From: Clostridia bacterium
GTDB taxonomy: Bacteria > Bacillota > Clostridia > Christensenellales > Aristaeellaceae
Length of the DNA stretch: 64,000 bases
Direction of reading: 5' to 3'
Assembly: GCA_017470145.1 (NCBI GenBank)
Contig: JAFUFB010000003.1
Location: forward strand, 186,001 to 250,000
A program made the position numbers and the translations under genes. The notes under the pieces were generated by a model. The model saw only the letters and a list, made by a program, of their open reading frames with translations, was not told the origin of the DNA and did no database searches. Position 1 is the first letter of the stretch. The number at the start of each line of letters is the position of its first letter. This document shows positions 36,610 through 46,327 of the stretch, piece by piece.

Positions 36610-39600
36610 ATGAAAGAGAGAACGATCCTGAATTTGAGAACGAACCATCGGGTGGAACCGCTTGCTGTGGATGATCCACATCCTTCCTTTTCCTGGCAAA
36701 TGAGTGCTGCGCGCCGTGGCGCCTGTCAGAAGGCATATCGCGTGATGGTCCAGTCTGGAAACAGCATAACCTGGGATAGCGGAAGGGTGGAGGAGAGCCG
36801 TTCTGTAGGTATTCGCTATCCGGAAACGGCAGTTCCCCTTCAGCCGGAGACGGATTACACCTGGCAGGTCACCGTCTGGGATGAGTTGGGAGAGGCGCTG
36901 GAGGCCTCCTCCCGGTTCTCCACCGGATTCATGGGCCAGACCCTGGCAGCCTGGCATGGAGCGGAATGGATTGGCCCGGATGAGATCGCCTTCGCGGCGG
37001 AAACGCTGCCGGTTTTTCGAATGAAATTCCGGATGCAGATCACCCAGGGAGGGAAGTCCGCAGGAATTGTGTTTGGCGTAAGCGATCCCCGGTTGAATTC
37101 CTCCACGAAGAATAATTACCTGATTCATGGGGAAAACTATATCGCTTATCGCCTCGATGTGTCGGAGCTGCCCGCCCGGGTCATGGTGAGCCGAAAGGGC
37201 TATGCTCGCGGAGAGCAGGAGGAGAAGGTCATTGAGACCATGAAGGTTCCTCTGGAGGTAATCCACGCGGAGAATCGCTTCGAGGAGCATGCCTTTGAGA
37301 TTGTGGTTTCCGGCAACCAGATGGAGGTCATGACCATCGATGGTGTTCCCTTGGAAACAGGGGAGGATCCCCGGCTGGTGAGCACCAACATGCGACAGGT
37401 CACGGAACATACCCATTTGATTCTGAATCCCCTGCGACAGGTTTTGGATGTCCCCGTTTATCCCCGGTTATGTCAGGCAGGATTCACGACGGATGAACAG
37501 ACCACCGCGGTATTTTCGGATTATGCCATTCATCATTACGGCGGAGAGCAGGCGCAGATCTTTGGCGCCGAGACAGGCGCTACTTATGCCATCTTCGCGG
37601 GCTTACCAGGCGTCGCCCTGCAGGGGGATCAGATGCTGGTTTCTCCGGGAACGCTGGCCTACGCGGATCCTTCCTATGGCAGCCAGCCCATGCTGCGCAG
37701 GGAATTCTCCCTGGAAGGGGAGGTGGCCTCCGCCCGGCTGTATGTGGCGGCCCGGGGAATCTATGAGATGCGGATCAATGGGCAGAAGGTGGGAGAAGAA
37801 TACCTGGCCAATGGGGACATGGATTTCTGCTCCCGGATCTTCTATACCGCTTATGAAGTAACCTCCCTCCTGCAGGCGGGGCAGAATGCCCTGGGGGCAA
37901 CCCTGGCCTCCGGATGGTATCAGGATCAGCTGTTCTATGCCCTGGAGTTTCAGAACTGGTATGGAGACCGGGAGGGGCTGCTGGCGCTGATGGTAGTTAC
38001 CTACCGCGATGGACGCAAAGCGTATCTTCCCAGCGACGGCAGCTGGCAGTATTTCGGGCAAGGGCCCGTTCGCTATGCTGGCAATTTCAATGGAGAGATT
38101 TACGATGCAACCCGGGAGAAAAACGTGGAGGGGTGGGATCACCCTGGCTTCTCCGCGGAAGGATGGCGTGGCGCCTGCCGGATGGAGAGCCGGGTGCGGG
38201 GCCGGGAGCCCCTGCTGCAGGCCAAGCCCGATCCGGGGATTTTCCACACGGAAACGCTTTCTGCGTCCTATGTGGGCACGGAGACCCGGGGAGAGGATCA
38301 GGACACGGTCTATCTATATGATATGGGAATCAACATGGTCGGAATCCCGGAGATCACCTTCCCTCAGGGGGAGGCGGATAGGCAGGTGACCATCCGCTAC
38401 GCGGAGATTCTCTATCCTCGCCTGCCGGCGGAAAACCCCTATTGCTACGGCGATCTGGCCGGAATGATTTTGACGGAGAATCTGCGGGGCGCCCTGGCGA
38501 CGGATCGGTACACCATGAAAGGGGAGAAGGACGAGGTATTTTGCCCGGTTTATACCTTCCATGGCTATCGCTATGTGGAAATCTCCGGGCTCTCCGCGCC
38601 CCTGCCGGCGGAAAACATCCGAGGCATTGTGCTGAGCTCTGTTCATGAAACGGCCCATTATGAATCCTCCCATCCCCTGGCCAATCAGCTGTTTACCAAT
38701 TGCCTCCGCTCCACGATGGGAAATCATCTTTCCATTCCTACGGATTGTCCCCAGCGGGATGAGCGGCTGGGCTGGGCGGGGGATGCCCAGGTTTTCAGCG
38801 AAACTGCCACCTATCTGGCGGATATGTCCGCCTTCTATGGATTCTATAACCTGCTGCAACGGGATGCCCAGGGGAGGGACGGCACCTTCCATCTCTATGC
38901 ACCTCCTTACATGGAGGCGGGCGAGGCCTTTGCGCTGGGATATACCTGGAACGCGGCGGGGGTGGTGATCCCCTGGCAGACCTTCCTGCAGTATGGGGAT
39001 CAGAAGACCCTGGAGGAGAATTATCCCAGTGTGCGGCGGCACATCGAAGGGATGATGACGGAAAAAGCGCCGGGAAAACAATATCTGACGAGTCATATTG
39101 GCTTTCTGGGAGATCATTTGTCCCTGCAGGATACGGATTGCATGCTGATGGACAATGCCCAGTTCTATCGCAGCGTACGGATTGCGGAACGGATGGCCAG
39201 GCTGCTGGGAATCGATGCGGACGCACAGCGCTTTCAGGAGTATGGGGATGGGCTGCAGACGGAATGGAATCTTACCTTTGTGAATGACGAAGGTCAGACC
39301 CGGGCAGCGGACGGGACAATTCAGGATACGCAGGCGTCCTATGCGCTGCCGCTGATGTGCGAGGTGTTTACGGAGGAAAACAGGGCCCGGGCGAACCAGC
39401 GTTTGCAGGCGGCCTGCGAAAGAACGGGATATACCATGACGACGGGATTCATGGGCACGGGGCCGCTGCTGCCGGCGCTGACGCGGGGAGGAGAGGCAGA
39501 GACGGCCTATCGGCTGTTCGAACAGACCAACTACCCCTCCTGGTTCTATCCGGTGCTCAATGGGGCCACCTCCGTCTGGGAACGGTGGAATTCCTATACG

Positions 39601-40020
39601 ATTGAAAATGGCTTTGGCGGCCAGAACGGCATGAATTCCTTTAATCATTATTCGCTGGGAGCGGTGGCTTCCTGGATGATAGAATATCAGGCGGGGATCC
39701 AGCGGGAGGATGTGTCCGGCTTCCAAAGCTTCCTGCTGCAGCCCATGCCAGGGGGAAGCTTTACCTGGCTGAAGGCCTCCTATGATTCTATTTATGGCAC
39801 GATTCATTCGGAATGGACAGCGGAGCAAGGGAAGCTGAGGTCTTATCGGGCCGTGGTACCGGCCAATACGACGGCGACGCTGTATCTGCCGATTTCGAAG
39901 GAGGCAGCGGCCCGGATCCCTGCGCTGGAGGGCGCTTGCTTCCTGGGCAGGAGGGAACACCATGGCCAGGAAAAGGCGATCTTTGCCCTGCAGGCGGGTA
40001 CTTACGAGTTTCAGCTGTAG
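36610..40020 (+). CDS. GH78 alpha-L-rhamnosidase
   Basis: A 1136-residue protein with the GH78 plan: N-terminal beta-sandwich and carbohydrate-binding-like domains (1-700), (alpha/alpha)6 catalytic barrel (about 700-1000) and a C-terminal beta-sandwich. The catalytic signature CPQRDERLGWAGDAQVF, with the general-acid Glu in RDERLGW, is intact. There is no signal peptide, so it acts inside the cell. GGAGG precedes ATG at 36610; the upstream in-frame ATG is not supported by a ribosome site. It cleaves alpha-L-rhamnose from plant glycans or glycosides. A terminator follows. Confidence 0.93.
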   Translation: MKERTILNLRTNHRVEPLAVDDPHPSFSWQMSAARRGACQKAYRVMVQSGNSITWDSGRVEESRSVGIRYPETAVPLQPETDYTWQVTVWDELGEALEASSRFSTGFMGQTLAAWHGAEWIGPDEIAFAAETLPVFRMKFRMQITQGGKSAGIVFGVSDPRLNSSTKNNYLIHGENYIAYRLDVSELPARVMVSRKGYARGEQEEKVIETMKVPLEVIHAENRFEEHAFEIVVSGNQMEVMTIDGVPLETGEDPRLVSTNMRQVTEHTHLILNPLRQVLDVPVYPRLCQAGFTTDEQTTAVFSDYAIHHYGGEQAQIFGAETGATYAIFAGLPGVALQGDQMLVSPGTLAYADPSYGSQPMLRREFSLEGEVASARLYVAARGIYEMRINGQKVGEEYLANGDMDFCSRIFYTAYEVTSLLQAGQNALGATLASGWYQDQLFYALEFQNWYGDREGLLALMVVTYRDGRKAYLPSDGSWQYFGQGPVRYAGNFNGEIYDATREKNVEGWDHPGFSAEGWRGACRMESRVRGREPLLQAKPDPGIFHTETLSASYVGTETRGEDQDTVYLYDMGINMVGIPEITFPQGEADRQVTIRYAEILYPRLPAENPYCYGDLAGMILTENLRGALATDRYTMKGEKDEVFCPVYTFHGYRYVEISGLSAPLPAENIRGIVLSSVHETAHYESSHPLANQLFTNCLRSTMGNHLSIPTDCPQRDERLGWAGDAQVFSETATYLADMSAFYGFYNLLQRDAQGRDGTFHLYAPPYMEAGEAFALGYTWNAAGVVIPWQTFLQYGDQKTLEENYPSVRRHIEGMMTEKAPGKQYLTSHIGFLGDHLSLQDTDCMLMDNAQFYRSVRIAERMARLLGIDADAQRFQEYGDGLQTEWNLTFVNDEGQTRAADGTIQDTQASYALPLMCEVFTEENRARANQRLQAACERTGYTMTTGFMGTGPLLPALTRGGEAETAYRLFEQTNYPSWFYPVLNGATSVWERWNSYTIENGFGGQNGMNSFNHYSLGAVASWMIEYQAGIQREDVSGFQSFLLQPMPGGSFTWLKASYDSIYGTIHSEWTAEQGKLRSYRAVVPANTTATLYLPISKEAAARIPALEGACFLGRREHHGQEKAIFALQAGTYEFQL

Positions 40021-40035
40021 GAGAAGATGACAAAA

Positions 40036-40078
40036 CGACGCCCTGGGGGGAAGAAATCCCTCTAGGGCGTCGCTGTTT
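40036..40078. terminator. Terminator after the GH78 gene
   Basis: CGACGCCCT and AGGGCGTCG pair, followed by CTGTTT on the plus strand and preceded by AAAA, so it may also work for the AraC remnant on the other strand. Confidence 0.75.
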
Positions 40079-40080
40079 AT

Positions 40081-40225
40081 CACGATGGATTGCCGTTTTT
40101 TCGATACACGGAAGGGGAACAGCCATAAACCTTCTGGAAAGCGCGGATGAAGGATTCTGGATTTTCATAACCAACCATGTAACCAATGTCCGCTACGGAG
40201 GTTCGGGTGTGCAGCAGCATGGCGG
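40081..40225 (-). pseudogene. Remnant of an AraC-family regulator
   Basis: The minus strand encodes LLHTRTSVADIGYMVGYENP and ESFIRAFQKVYGCSPSVYRK, the second helix-turn-helix of an AraC-type regulator, ending at a TGA. Nothing upstream of about 40225 continues the domain; the reading frame turns into unrelated residues (STLR-like). Only the last 45-50 residues remain. It was probably once a local regulator of the hydrolase genes. Confidence 0.8.
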
Positions 40226-40313
40226 ATGCATGCTTCGATGCATTTGACGAAACAAGACGCAGGGTATAAAATGAAGAAAAGAAAATCCTCAAGGAGTTTC
40301 AGGAGGAGAACAT

Positions 40314-42011
40314 ATGGTTAATTTAAAAGCAAATCCCTTTTTTCTGGATGACGCGGCCATTGACTGGGTGAACCGAACCCGGGACGCCATGTCTGTGGAG
40401 GAAAAGGCAGGGCAGCTATTCTGTGTCCTGTTTAAGGAAGCCAAGCAGGAGGAGTTCGACTATGTGTACAGCATTCTGTCCCCCGGCGGATGCATGTACC
40501 GTGTCATCCCCACGGAGCGAGCAGTTCAGGCGACCAACACGCTGCAGCAGCGCAGCAGGATTCCGCTGCTGATCGCCGCCAACCTGGAAAAGGGCGGCAA
40601 TGGCATCGTTTCCGAGGGAACCCTGGTGGGCTCTCCCATGGAGATTGCCGCCACGGATGAGACCGCTATGGCGGAGAAAATGGCCGCTGTCTGCGCGGAG
40701 GAGGCAAAGGCCGTAGGGGCGAACTGGGCCTTCGCGCCGATCATCGATATCGACAGCAATTTCCGCAATCCGATTACCAACACCCGGACCTTCGGCAGCG
40801 ATCCGGAGCGGGTTCGGCGGATGGGGGCTGCCTATGTCCGCACGGTGCAGGCGCGGGGGTTGGCAGCATCCATTAAGCACTTCCCTGGAGATGGGCAGGA
40901 CGAGCGGGATCAGCATCTGGTGACCTCCATCAACAGCATGGATTGCGACACCTGGATGGAGACCTATGGCGCTGCCTACAAGGCAGGCATCGAGGCGGGC
41001 TCCCTGACGGCCATGATTGGCCATATTCTACAGCCCGCCTGGACCAGGAGGCTGAATCCGGCGATTCGGGACGAGGAGATGCTGCCCGGCTCTCTGAGCC
41101 CGGAGCTGTTGCAGGGGCTGCTGCGGGGAGAGCTGGGGTTCAATGGGCTGATCTGCACCGACGCTACCACCATGGCGGGATACACCTTGGCCATGAGCCG
41201 GCGGGACGCGGTGCCCGCCTCCATCGCGGCGGGATGCGATATGTTCCTGTTCGCCCGGAACCTGGAGGAGGATTATGGCTTCATGCTGGAGGGAATCCGC
41301 AAGGGCGTGATTACGCCGGAGCGGCTGAATGAAGCCGTAACGCGGATTCTGGCGGTGAAGGCGGCCCTGGGGCTGCACCGGGGTGTAAAGGAAGTGAACG
41401 CCGAAAAAGCCAAGGAGATCGTGGGCTGCGCGCAGCATCAGGCCTGGGCGGAGGAATGCGCGGAGAAGGGCATTACCCTGGTGAAGGAGCAGCCGGGGGT
41501 GCTGCCCCTGACGCCGGAGAAATATAAGCGTATTCTGTTCTACACCATCGAGCCCCCGGCAGGTGGAGAAGGAAATTACAAGGTGGCGGCCGCCTGTGCC
41601 AAGGTGCGTGGGCTGCTGGAGAAGGAAGGCTTCCAGGTGGACGATTTTGTTCCCCAGCCCTATGGGGAAGGCTTTACGACCAAATATGAAGAGATTGTGC
41701 AGAATTATGATCTGATTTTGTATGTGGCGAATCTTTCCACCAAGAGCAACCAGACGGTGGTTCGCATCGAATGGAAACAGCCCATGGGCGCGGACTGCGG
41801 GCATTACATCAACGATGTGCCGACGGTGTTCGTCTCCCTGGAAAATCCTTACCATCTGCTGGATTTCCCGCGGGTCAAGACCTATATCAACTGCTATTCC
41901 AACAACGATCATTGCATCCATCAGCTGGTGGAAAAGCTGATGGGCCGGGGAACCTTCCAGGGGCAGAATCCTGTGGATCCCTTCTGCGGGAAATGGGACG
42001 CCCATCTGTGA
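40314..42011 (+). CDS. GH3-family hydrolase (NagZ-like catalytic domain order)
   Basis: A 565-residue protein. The GH3 barrel spans about 1-340 with KHFPGDGQDERDQHL and the nucleophile Asp in LICTDATTMAGYT. The second domain follows (about 370-565). No signal peptide. AGGAGGAGAACAT precedes ATG. The conserved KHFPGDG with following D-x-D/H pattern is typical for beta-N-acetylglucosaminidase-like GH3 members, but these overlap with other specificities, so the sugar is not certain. It lies between the GH78 and Sde182-like genes, all in one direction. Confidence 0.88.
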   Translation: MVNLKANPFFLDDAAIDWVNRTRDAMSVEEKAGQLFCVLFKEAKQEEFDYVYSILSPGGCMYRVIPTERAVQATNTLQQRSRIPLLIAANLEKGGNGIVSEGTLVGSPMEIAATDETAMAEKMAAVCAEEAKAVGANWAFAPIIDIDSNFRNPITNTRTFGSDPERVRRMGAAYVRTVQARGLAASIKHFPGDGQDERDQHLVTSINSMDCDTWMETYGAAYKAGIEAGSLTAMIGHILQPAWTRRLNPAIRDEEMLPGSLSPELLQGLLRGELGFNGLICTDATTMAGYTLAMSRRDAVPASIAAGCDMFLFARNLEEDYGFMLEGIRKGVITPERLNEAVTRILAVKAALGLHRGVKEVNAEKAKEIVGCAQHQAWAEECAEKGITLVKEQPGVLPLTPEKYKRILFYTIEPPAGGEGNYKVAAACAKVRGLLEKEGFQVDDFVPQPYGEGFTTKYEEIVQNYDLILYVANLSTKSNQTVVRIEWKQPMGADCGHYINDVPTVFVSLENPYHLLDFPRVKTYINCYSNNDHCIHQLVEKLMGRGTFQGQNPVDPFCGKWDAHL

Positions 42012-42090
42012 TGAATAGAAAATAAAAAGCCTGCCCCGCCCAGGGGAAGGAAAGAAAGTACATTTCGCGAAAATAAGGAGGAAATTGTTG

Positions 42091-43578
42091 ATGGACCAGA
42101 AGATTCGAACCATCATTACCCAGGACGCGGAGGTGGACGACCAGAACTCACTGCGCCACTTTCTGTTTTATGCCAACGAGGTAGAGCTGCAGGGCATTGT
42201 GCAGACCTCCTCTAAATTCCATTGGCAGGGGGTTCCCTGCGCGGTGAAACCGAAGAACATCCGGGAGGATGACTTTGGCTCCAGCGAGGGAAGCGGACCC
42301 TATGACGCGCCCTATCGCTGGCCGGGGACGGACTGGATGATGCAGGTCATCGACGATTATGAGAAGGATTATCCCCAGCTGGTAAAGCATGCGGAGGGGT
42401 ATCCGACGCCGGAATATCTGCGGTCCATCACCAAGATCGGCAATATCGGCTACGAGGGCGAGATGGAAGCCCCCAGCGAGGGCTCGGAGCTGATTCGCGC
42501 TCACATTCTGGATGACGACGAGCGGCCTCTCTACCTGCAGGTTTGGGGTGGAACCAACACCATCGCCCGGGCGCTGATGGATATCGAAAATGAATTTGGG
42601 GAAAGCCCGGAGTGGCCTGCACTGCATGAGAAGATTACCCAGAAGGTGATCATCACCGCCTGCGGAGAGCAGGATCCGGCTTATCGGCAATATGTGGCGG
42701 AAAGCTGGCCGGGAATCCCCTTCATTAAAACCTTGCAGATGCGGAGCTATGCCTATCCCTGGTTCGTGATGCCGGAGGGGGAGAGCAAGGATACCCTGCG
42801 GGCCGATTTCATGAAGAAAGAGATTCTGGAGGGTCGCAGCGCCCTGACGGCGGGGTACTGCACCTGGATGGACGGACATGAATACGAAGGGGAAGGCCCG
42901 GCGGGCCAGTTTGGCGCGAATCCGAATATCGTCAACGAATGGTTTGGGGCGAAGATGGGATTCAAGCCGGAAAAATATGATTTCCTCTCCGAGGGGGATT
43001 CCCCCACCTACATCTGCCTGTTCCCCTGGGGATTCCGGACGCTGGAAAACTTTGCCTGGGGAGGCATGGCGGGGCGGTACCGGCCCATCGAGGATCAATT
43101 TAATTCCAAGGGGGAAAAGCTGAATCTTTGGGATGTGGCACTGGATCATTATACAGACCGGGCAGGCAAGACCTCCGAGGTGGAATCCATGTGGCCCTAT
43201 GTGGCGGATGTGCAGCGGGACTTCGCAGCCCGAGTGGGCTGGGTGGATGCAGCTACCTTCGCGGAGGGGGAGCATGCCCCGCGGCTGACCATTGCGGAAG
43301 GGCTGGATCATGCGGTGAAGGCGGGAGAAGCCCTGACGCTGCATGCCCAGGCCACGTCTCCTGACGAGACGGAGGTCAAGGTAACAGCCCGGATCTACCC
43401 GGAAGCCAGCGCCCCATGGGCGGAAAAGGCCCAGGTGTTGCAGGAGGGGGAGGAGTTTACCGTATCGATTCCGAAGGAGGCCGCCCCGGGAGATACTCTG
43501 CATGTGGTTTTCAAGGCCCAGGCAGGAGGGCATTATCGGTTGACCTATTATCAGCAGGCGATTCTTCGAGTGCAATAA
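42091..43578 (+). CDS. Sde182-like protein with nucleoside-hydrolase-like domain (DUF1593)
   Basis: A 495-residue protein. The start, RTIITQDAEVDDQNSLRHFL, holds the Asp cluster that binds Ca in nucleoside-hydrolase folds. The PGTDWMMQVIDDYEKDYP and LYLQVWGGTNTIARALMDIE segments match DUF1593/Sde182 proteins, and the C-terminal part (about 410-495) is the beta-sandwich often called a cellulose-binding region. It has no signal peptide, unlike the secreted founder. The reaction is not known; a role as N- or O-glycoside hydrolase is likely. AAGGAGGAAATTG leads to ATG at 42091. Confidence 0.85.
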   Translation: MDQKIRTIITQDAEVDDQNSLRHFLFYANEVELQGIVQTSSKFHWQGVPCAVKPKNIREDDFGSSEGSGPYDAPYRWPGTDWMMQVIDDYEKDYPQLVKHAEGYPTPEYLRSITKIGNIGYEGEMEAPSEGSELIRAHILDDDERPLYLQVWGGTNTIARALMDIENEFGESPEWPALHEKITQKVIITACGEQDPAYRQYVAESWPGIPFIKTLQMRSYAYPWFVMPEGESKDTLRADFMKKEILEGRSALTAGYCTWMDGHEYEGEGPAGQFGANPNIVNEWFGAKMGFKPEKYDFLSEGDSPTYICLFPWGFRTLENFAWGGMAGRYRPIEDQFNSKGEKLNLWDVALDHYTDRAGKTSEVESMWPYVADVQRDFAARVGWVDAATFAEGEHAPRLTIAEGLDHAVKAGEALTLHAQATSPDETEVKVTARIYPEASAPWAEKAQVLQEGEEFTVSIPKEAAPGDTLHVVFKAQAGGHYRLTYYQQAILRVQ

Positions 43579-43595
43579 GCGAGAGGGGAAATAAG

Positions 43596-46232
43596 ATGAA
43601 CCAAACAATTCAGAAGGTATTGGCTGGGCAGGCAGAGAACCACATTCTTCCCTTCTTCTGGCAGCATGGGGAGGACGAAGCCACCCTGCGGAAAATGATG
43701 GAGGCGATTCATGGCGCCAACTGCGGCGCGGTATGCGTGGAGAGCCGGCCCCATCCCGATTTCTGAGGGCCTAAGTGGTGGCAGGATATGGACGTCATCC
43801 TGGACGAGGCCCGGAAGCGGGGGATGAAGGTTTGGGTGCTGGATGACAGCCATTTCCCCACCGGCTTTGCCAATGGCGCCTTGAAGGACAAGCCGGATGC
43901 CCTCTGCCGGCAAAGCATTTTTCTGAACACCTGGGATGTCCCGACCGAGGTGGAGGAAGTGACGGTGGATCTTCGGGTGGAAGGCTTGATGAAGGCTCCC
44001 ACCCGGGCGCCCGCCAATCTCATGGAACAGCATCTGTTCAGCATTCCCCCGGCCCGGACCTTTGAGGATGATCGCATCCTGCGGGTGGCGCTGGTGCAGG
44101 GAGGGAAAGTGACAGACCTGACGGATCGGTTCTCCGGTGAAACTGTATCCTTCCGGAAAACGCCCGGAGAGGCGGAGCTGCAGGTGACCGTCATCAGCCG
44201 GAACGCGGGATACCATCGGGATTATATCAACATGACCCAGCGGGACAGCGTGCGGGTGCTGATTGACGAAGTGTACGAGGCCCATTGGCAGCATTATCAG
44301 GAGGACTTCGGAAAGACCCTGGTGGGCTTCTTCTCCGATGAACCGGAGCTGGGCAATGGGTTCATGTATGACACAAATAATCCCCTGGGCTGCCGGCAGG
44401 ATCTGCCTTGGGGCCAGGAGCTGGAGGCTGCGGTGGCGGAAACCCTGGGAGAGAACTGGGCTGCGCGGCTGAACAGACTATGGAGCCAGGAGAAGGACCC
44501 GGAAACCACCCAGGTGCATATGGCCTATATGGACTGCCTGACCCGCCTGATCAGCCAGAACTTCAGCGAACAGATCGGCTCCTGGTGTCGGGAGCACGGC
44601 GTGATGTACATTGGCCACGTGATTGAGGATAATGGGCATCATTGCAAGACCGGCTCCAGCCTGGGGCATTATTTCCGGGGCCTGAGCGGGCAGGATATGG
44701 CCGGCATTGATGATATCGGCGGCCAGGTGCTGCCCCAGGGGGAGGAAGAACCCCGGCAGAATTCCATGGGCGCAGCCCGGGACGGTGTTTTCTATCATTA
44801 CGGCCTGGCCAAGCTGGGCCAGAGCGCGGCGGCGCTGGAGCCCCGGAAGCAGGGTCGCGCCATGTGCGAAATCTTCGGCAACTATGGCTGGGAGGAAGGC
44901 GTCCGGCTGGAGAAATATCTGGCGGATCATTTCCTGGTGCGGGGCATCAACTATTTTGTGCCCCATGCCTTTACCGGCAAGGCCTTCCCGGATCCGGACT
45001 GCCCGCCCCATTTCTATGCCCATGGGCATAATCCCCAGTATCGGCATTTTGGCCAACTGATCGCTTACATGAATCGTGTGGCGGAGCTAACCTCCTCCGG
45101 CAGGCATGTGATTCCTGCGGGGATCCTGTACCATGGGGAAGCGGAATGGTGCGATTCGGAGGCCATGGCCTTTGAGATTCCTGGCCGAGCGCTGTATGAC
45201 GCCCAGATCGATTACCATGTGCTGCCCGCGGAGCTGCTGGGGGATGATCACGCTTGCCAAGTTTCCGGCGAGGGGCGCTTCCAGATCAATGGACAGAAGT
45301 ATCAGGTGATGATTGTTCCGGGGTGCGCCAGCTTATGTGCGGCTGCGGCCCAGGGTTTAACGCGATTGGCAGAGGCGGGCGTGCCTGTGTTCTTTGTGGA
45401 GCGGAAGCCGGACTTTGTCAGCGAAACCGGCGATGCTTTGCCGGAAGCGCTGCAGGCTTGCCCGGTGATTTCGGTGGATTACCTGGCGGCACAGGTTCGC
45501 ACCTTGGGTGTATCCCTGCCGACTATTACCCCGGCGAATCCGCGGATTCGCTTGCTAGAGATTCAGGGGGATACGCCCCTGGCAATGATCATCAATGAGG
45601 GGACCGATCCCTGGCAGGGTGTATTGAAGCCTTCTATTTCCATGGAAGCGGCTTTCCTGTATGATCCCTGGGGAAACCTCTGTCTGCCGGTGGAACAAAC
45701 GGAGGATGGCTGTCAGCTGACTGTGCATCCCCTGAAGTCCCTGTTCCTGGTCAGCGGCGGTTGCGGTGAAGCGCTGCGTGGGCCGGAGACTCCGGGAAAA
45801 GAAATCACACTGCAGGGTTGGCGGCGTTCCACCTGCGAAGGGGCAGACTATCCCGCCTTCTCCGAAACGGTGGAAACCCTCCTGCCCGACGGAGACCAGC
45901 TGGCGGCGGAGCAGCCTGAATTCTCCGGCTTCGTCCGGTATGAATGTGAATTTGAGCTTCCAGAGGACGCCCGGCTGCAGTTGAACATCGAGGATGCCCA
46001 GGAGGGGGTGGAGGTTTTCCTGAACGGGGAGAGCCGCGGCATTCAAATCGCCCCGCCCATGGTGTACGAGCTTTCCGGCCGAAAGGGCGTCAACCACCTG
46101 CGAATTGAAGTGGCAACGACGCTGGAAAGGGAATGCTATCCCCTGTTGGAGGGATACCACAAGATGCTGGCCCCGGTGCCGTCCAGCGGCAGCGGGTTGA
46201 CGGGGAAGGTAACGCTGCGTGTTCTTGGATAA
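43596..46232 (+). pseudogene. GH106-like rhamnosidase with in-frame TGA at codon 57
   Basis: The frame from ATG at 43596 (AGAGGGGAAATAAG upstream) reads 56 codons ending SRPHPDF, meets TGA at 43764-43766, then continues in frame with GPKWWQDMDVILDEARKRGM for a total of 878 codons. Similar proteins of this large GH106-like family run straight through this region, usually (from memory) with Cys here, so TGA is best read as a one-base change of TGC or TGT. The C-terminal 814 residues can only be made from the internal ATG at 43788. The stop may be a true nonsense mutation, an assembly error or a recoded codon. The rest of the protein looks intact (FFSDEPELGNG, YHYGLAKLGQSAAALEPRKQ, C-terminal beta-sandwich). 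The remaining catalytic Glu cannot be assigned with certainty. Confidence 0.75.
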
Positions 46233-46235
46233 TCG

Positions 46236-46300
46236 CGGAAAACTGGGAAACCCGCTTCCTTCAGGGCCTGAATTGCGCCAATAGCGATCAAATATTTCCT
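46236..46300 (-). pseudogene. Remnant of a LacI-family regulator
   Basis: On the minus strand this gap encodes [16 protein letters not shown], nearly identical at DNA level to codons about 253-268 of the intact LacI-family gene at 51470-52489, for example TTCAGGCCCTGAAGGAAGCG. The rest of the gene is missing on both sides. It lies divergently before the GH95 gene, as if a lacI gene once sat there. It is inverted relative to the intact copy. Confidence 0.82.
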
Positions 46301-46327
46301 GCTGGAAAGAAGATAAGAAGACGAAGC

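Noticed and set aside
43596-46232. Selenoprotein as the main call for the GH106-like gene
   Set aside because: The hairpin is suggestive but no selenium genes are visible and no family precedent is known to me. TGA is the ordinary stop of several genes here, so nonsense mutation or error is preferred.
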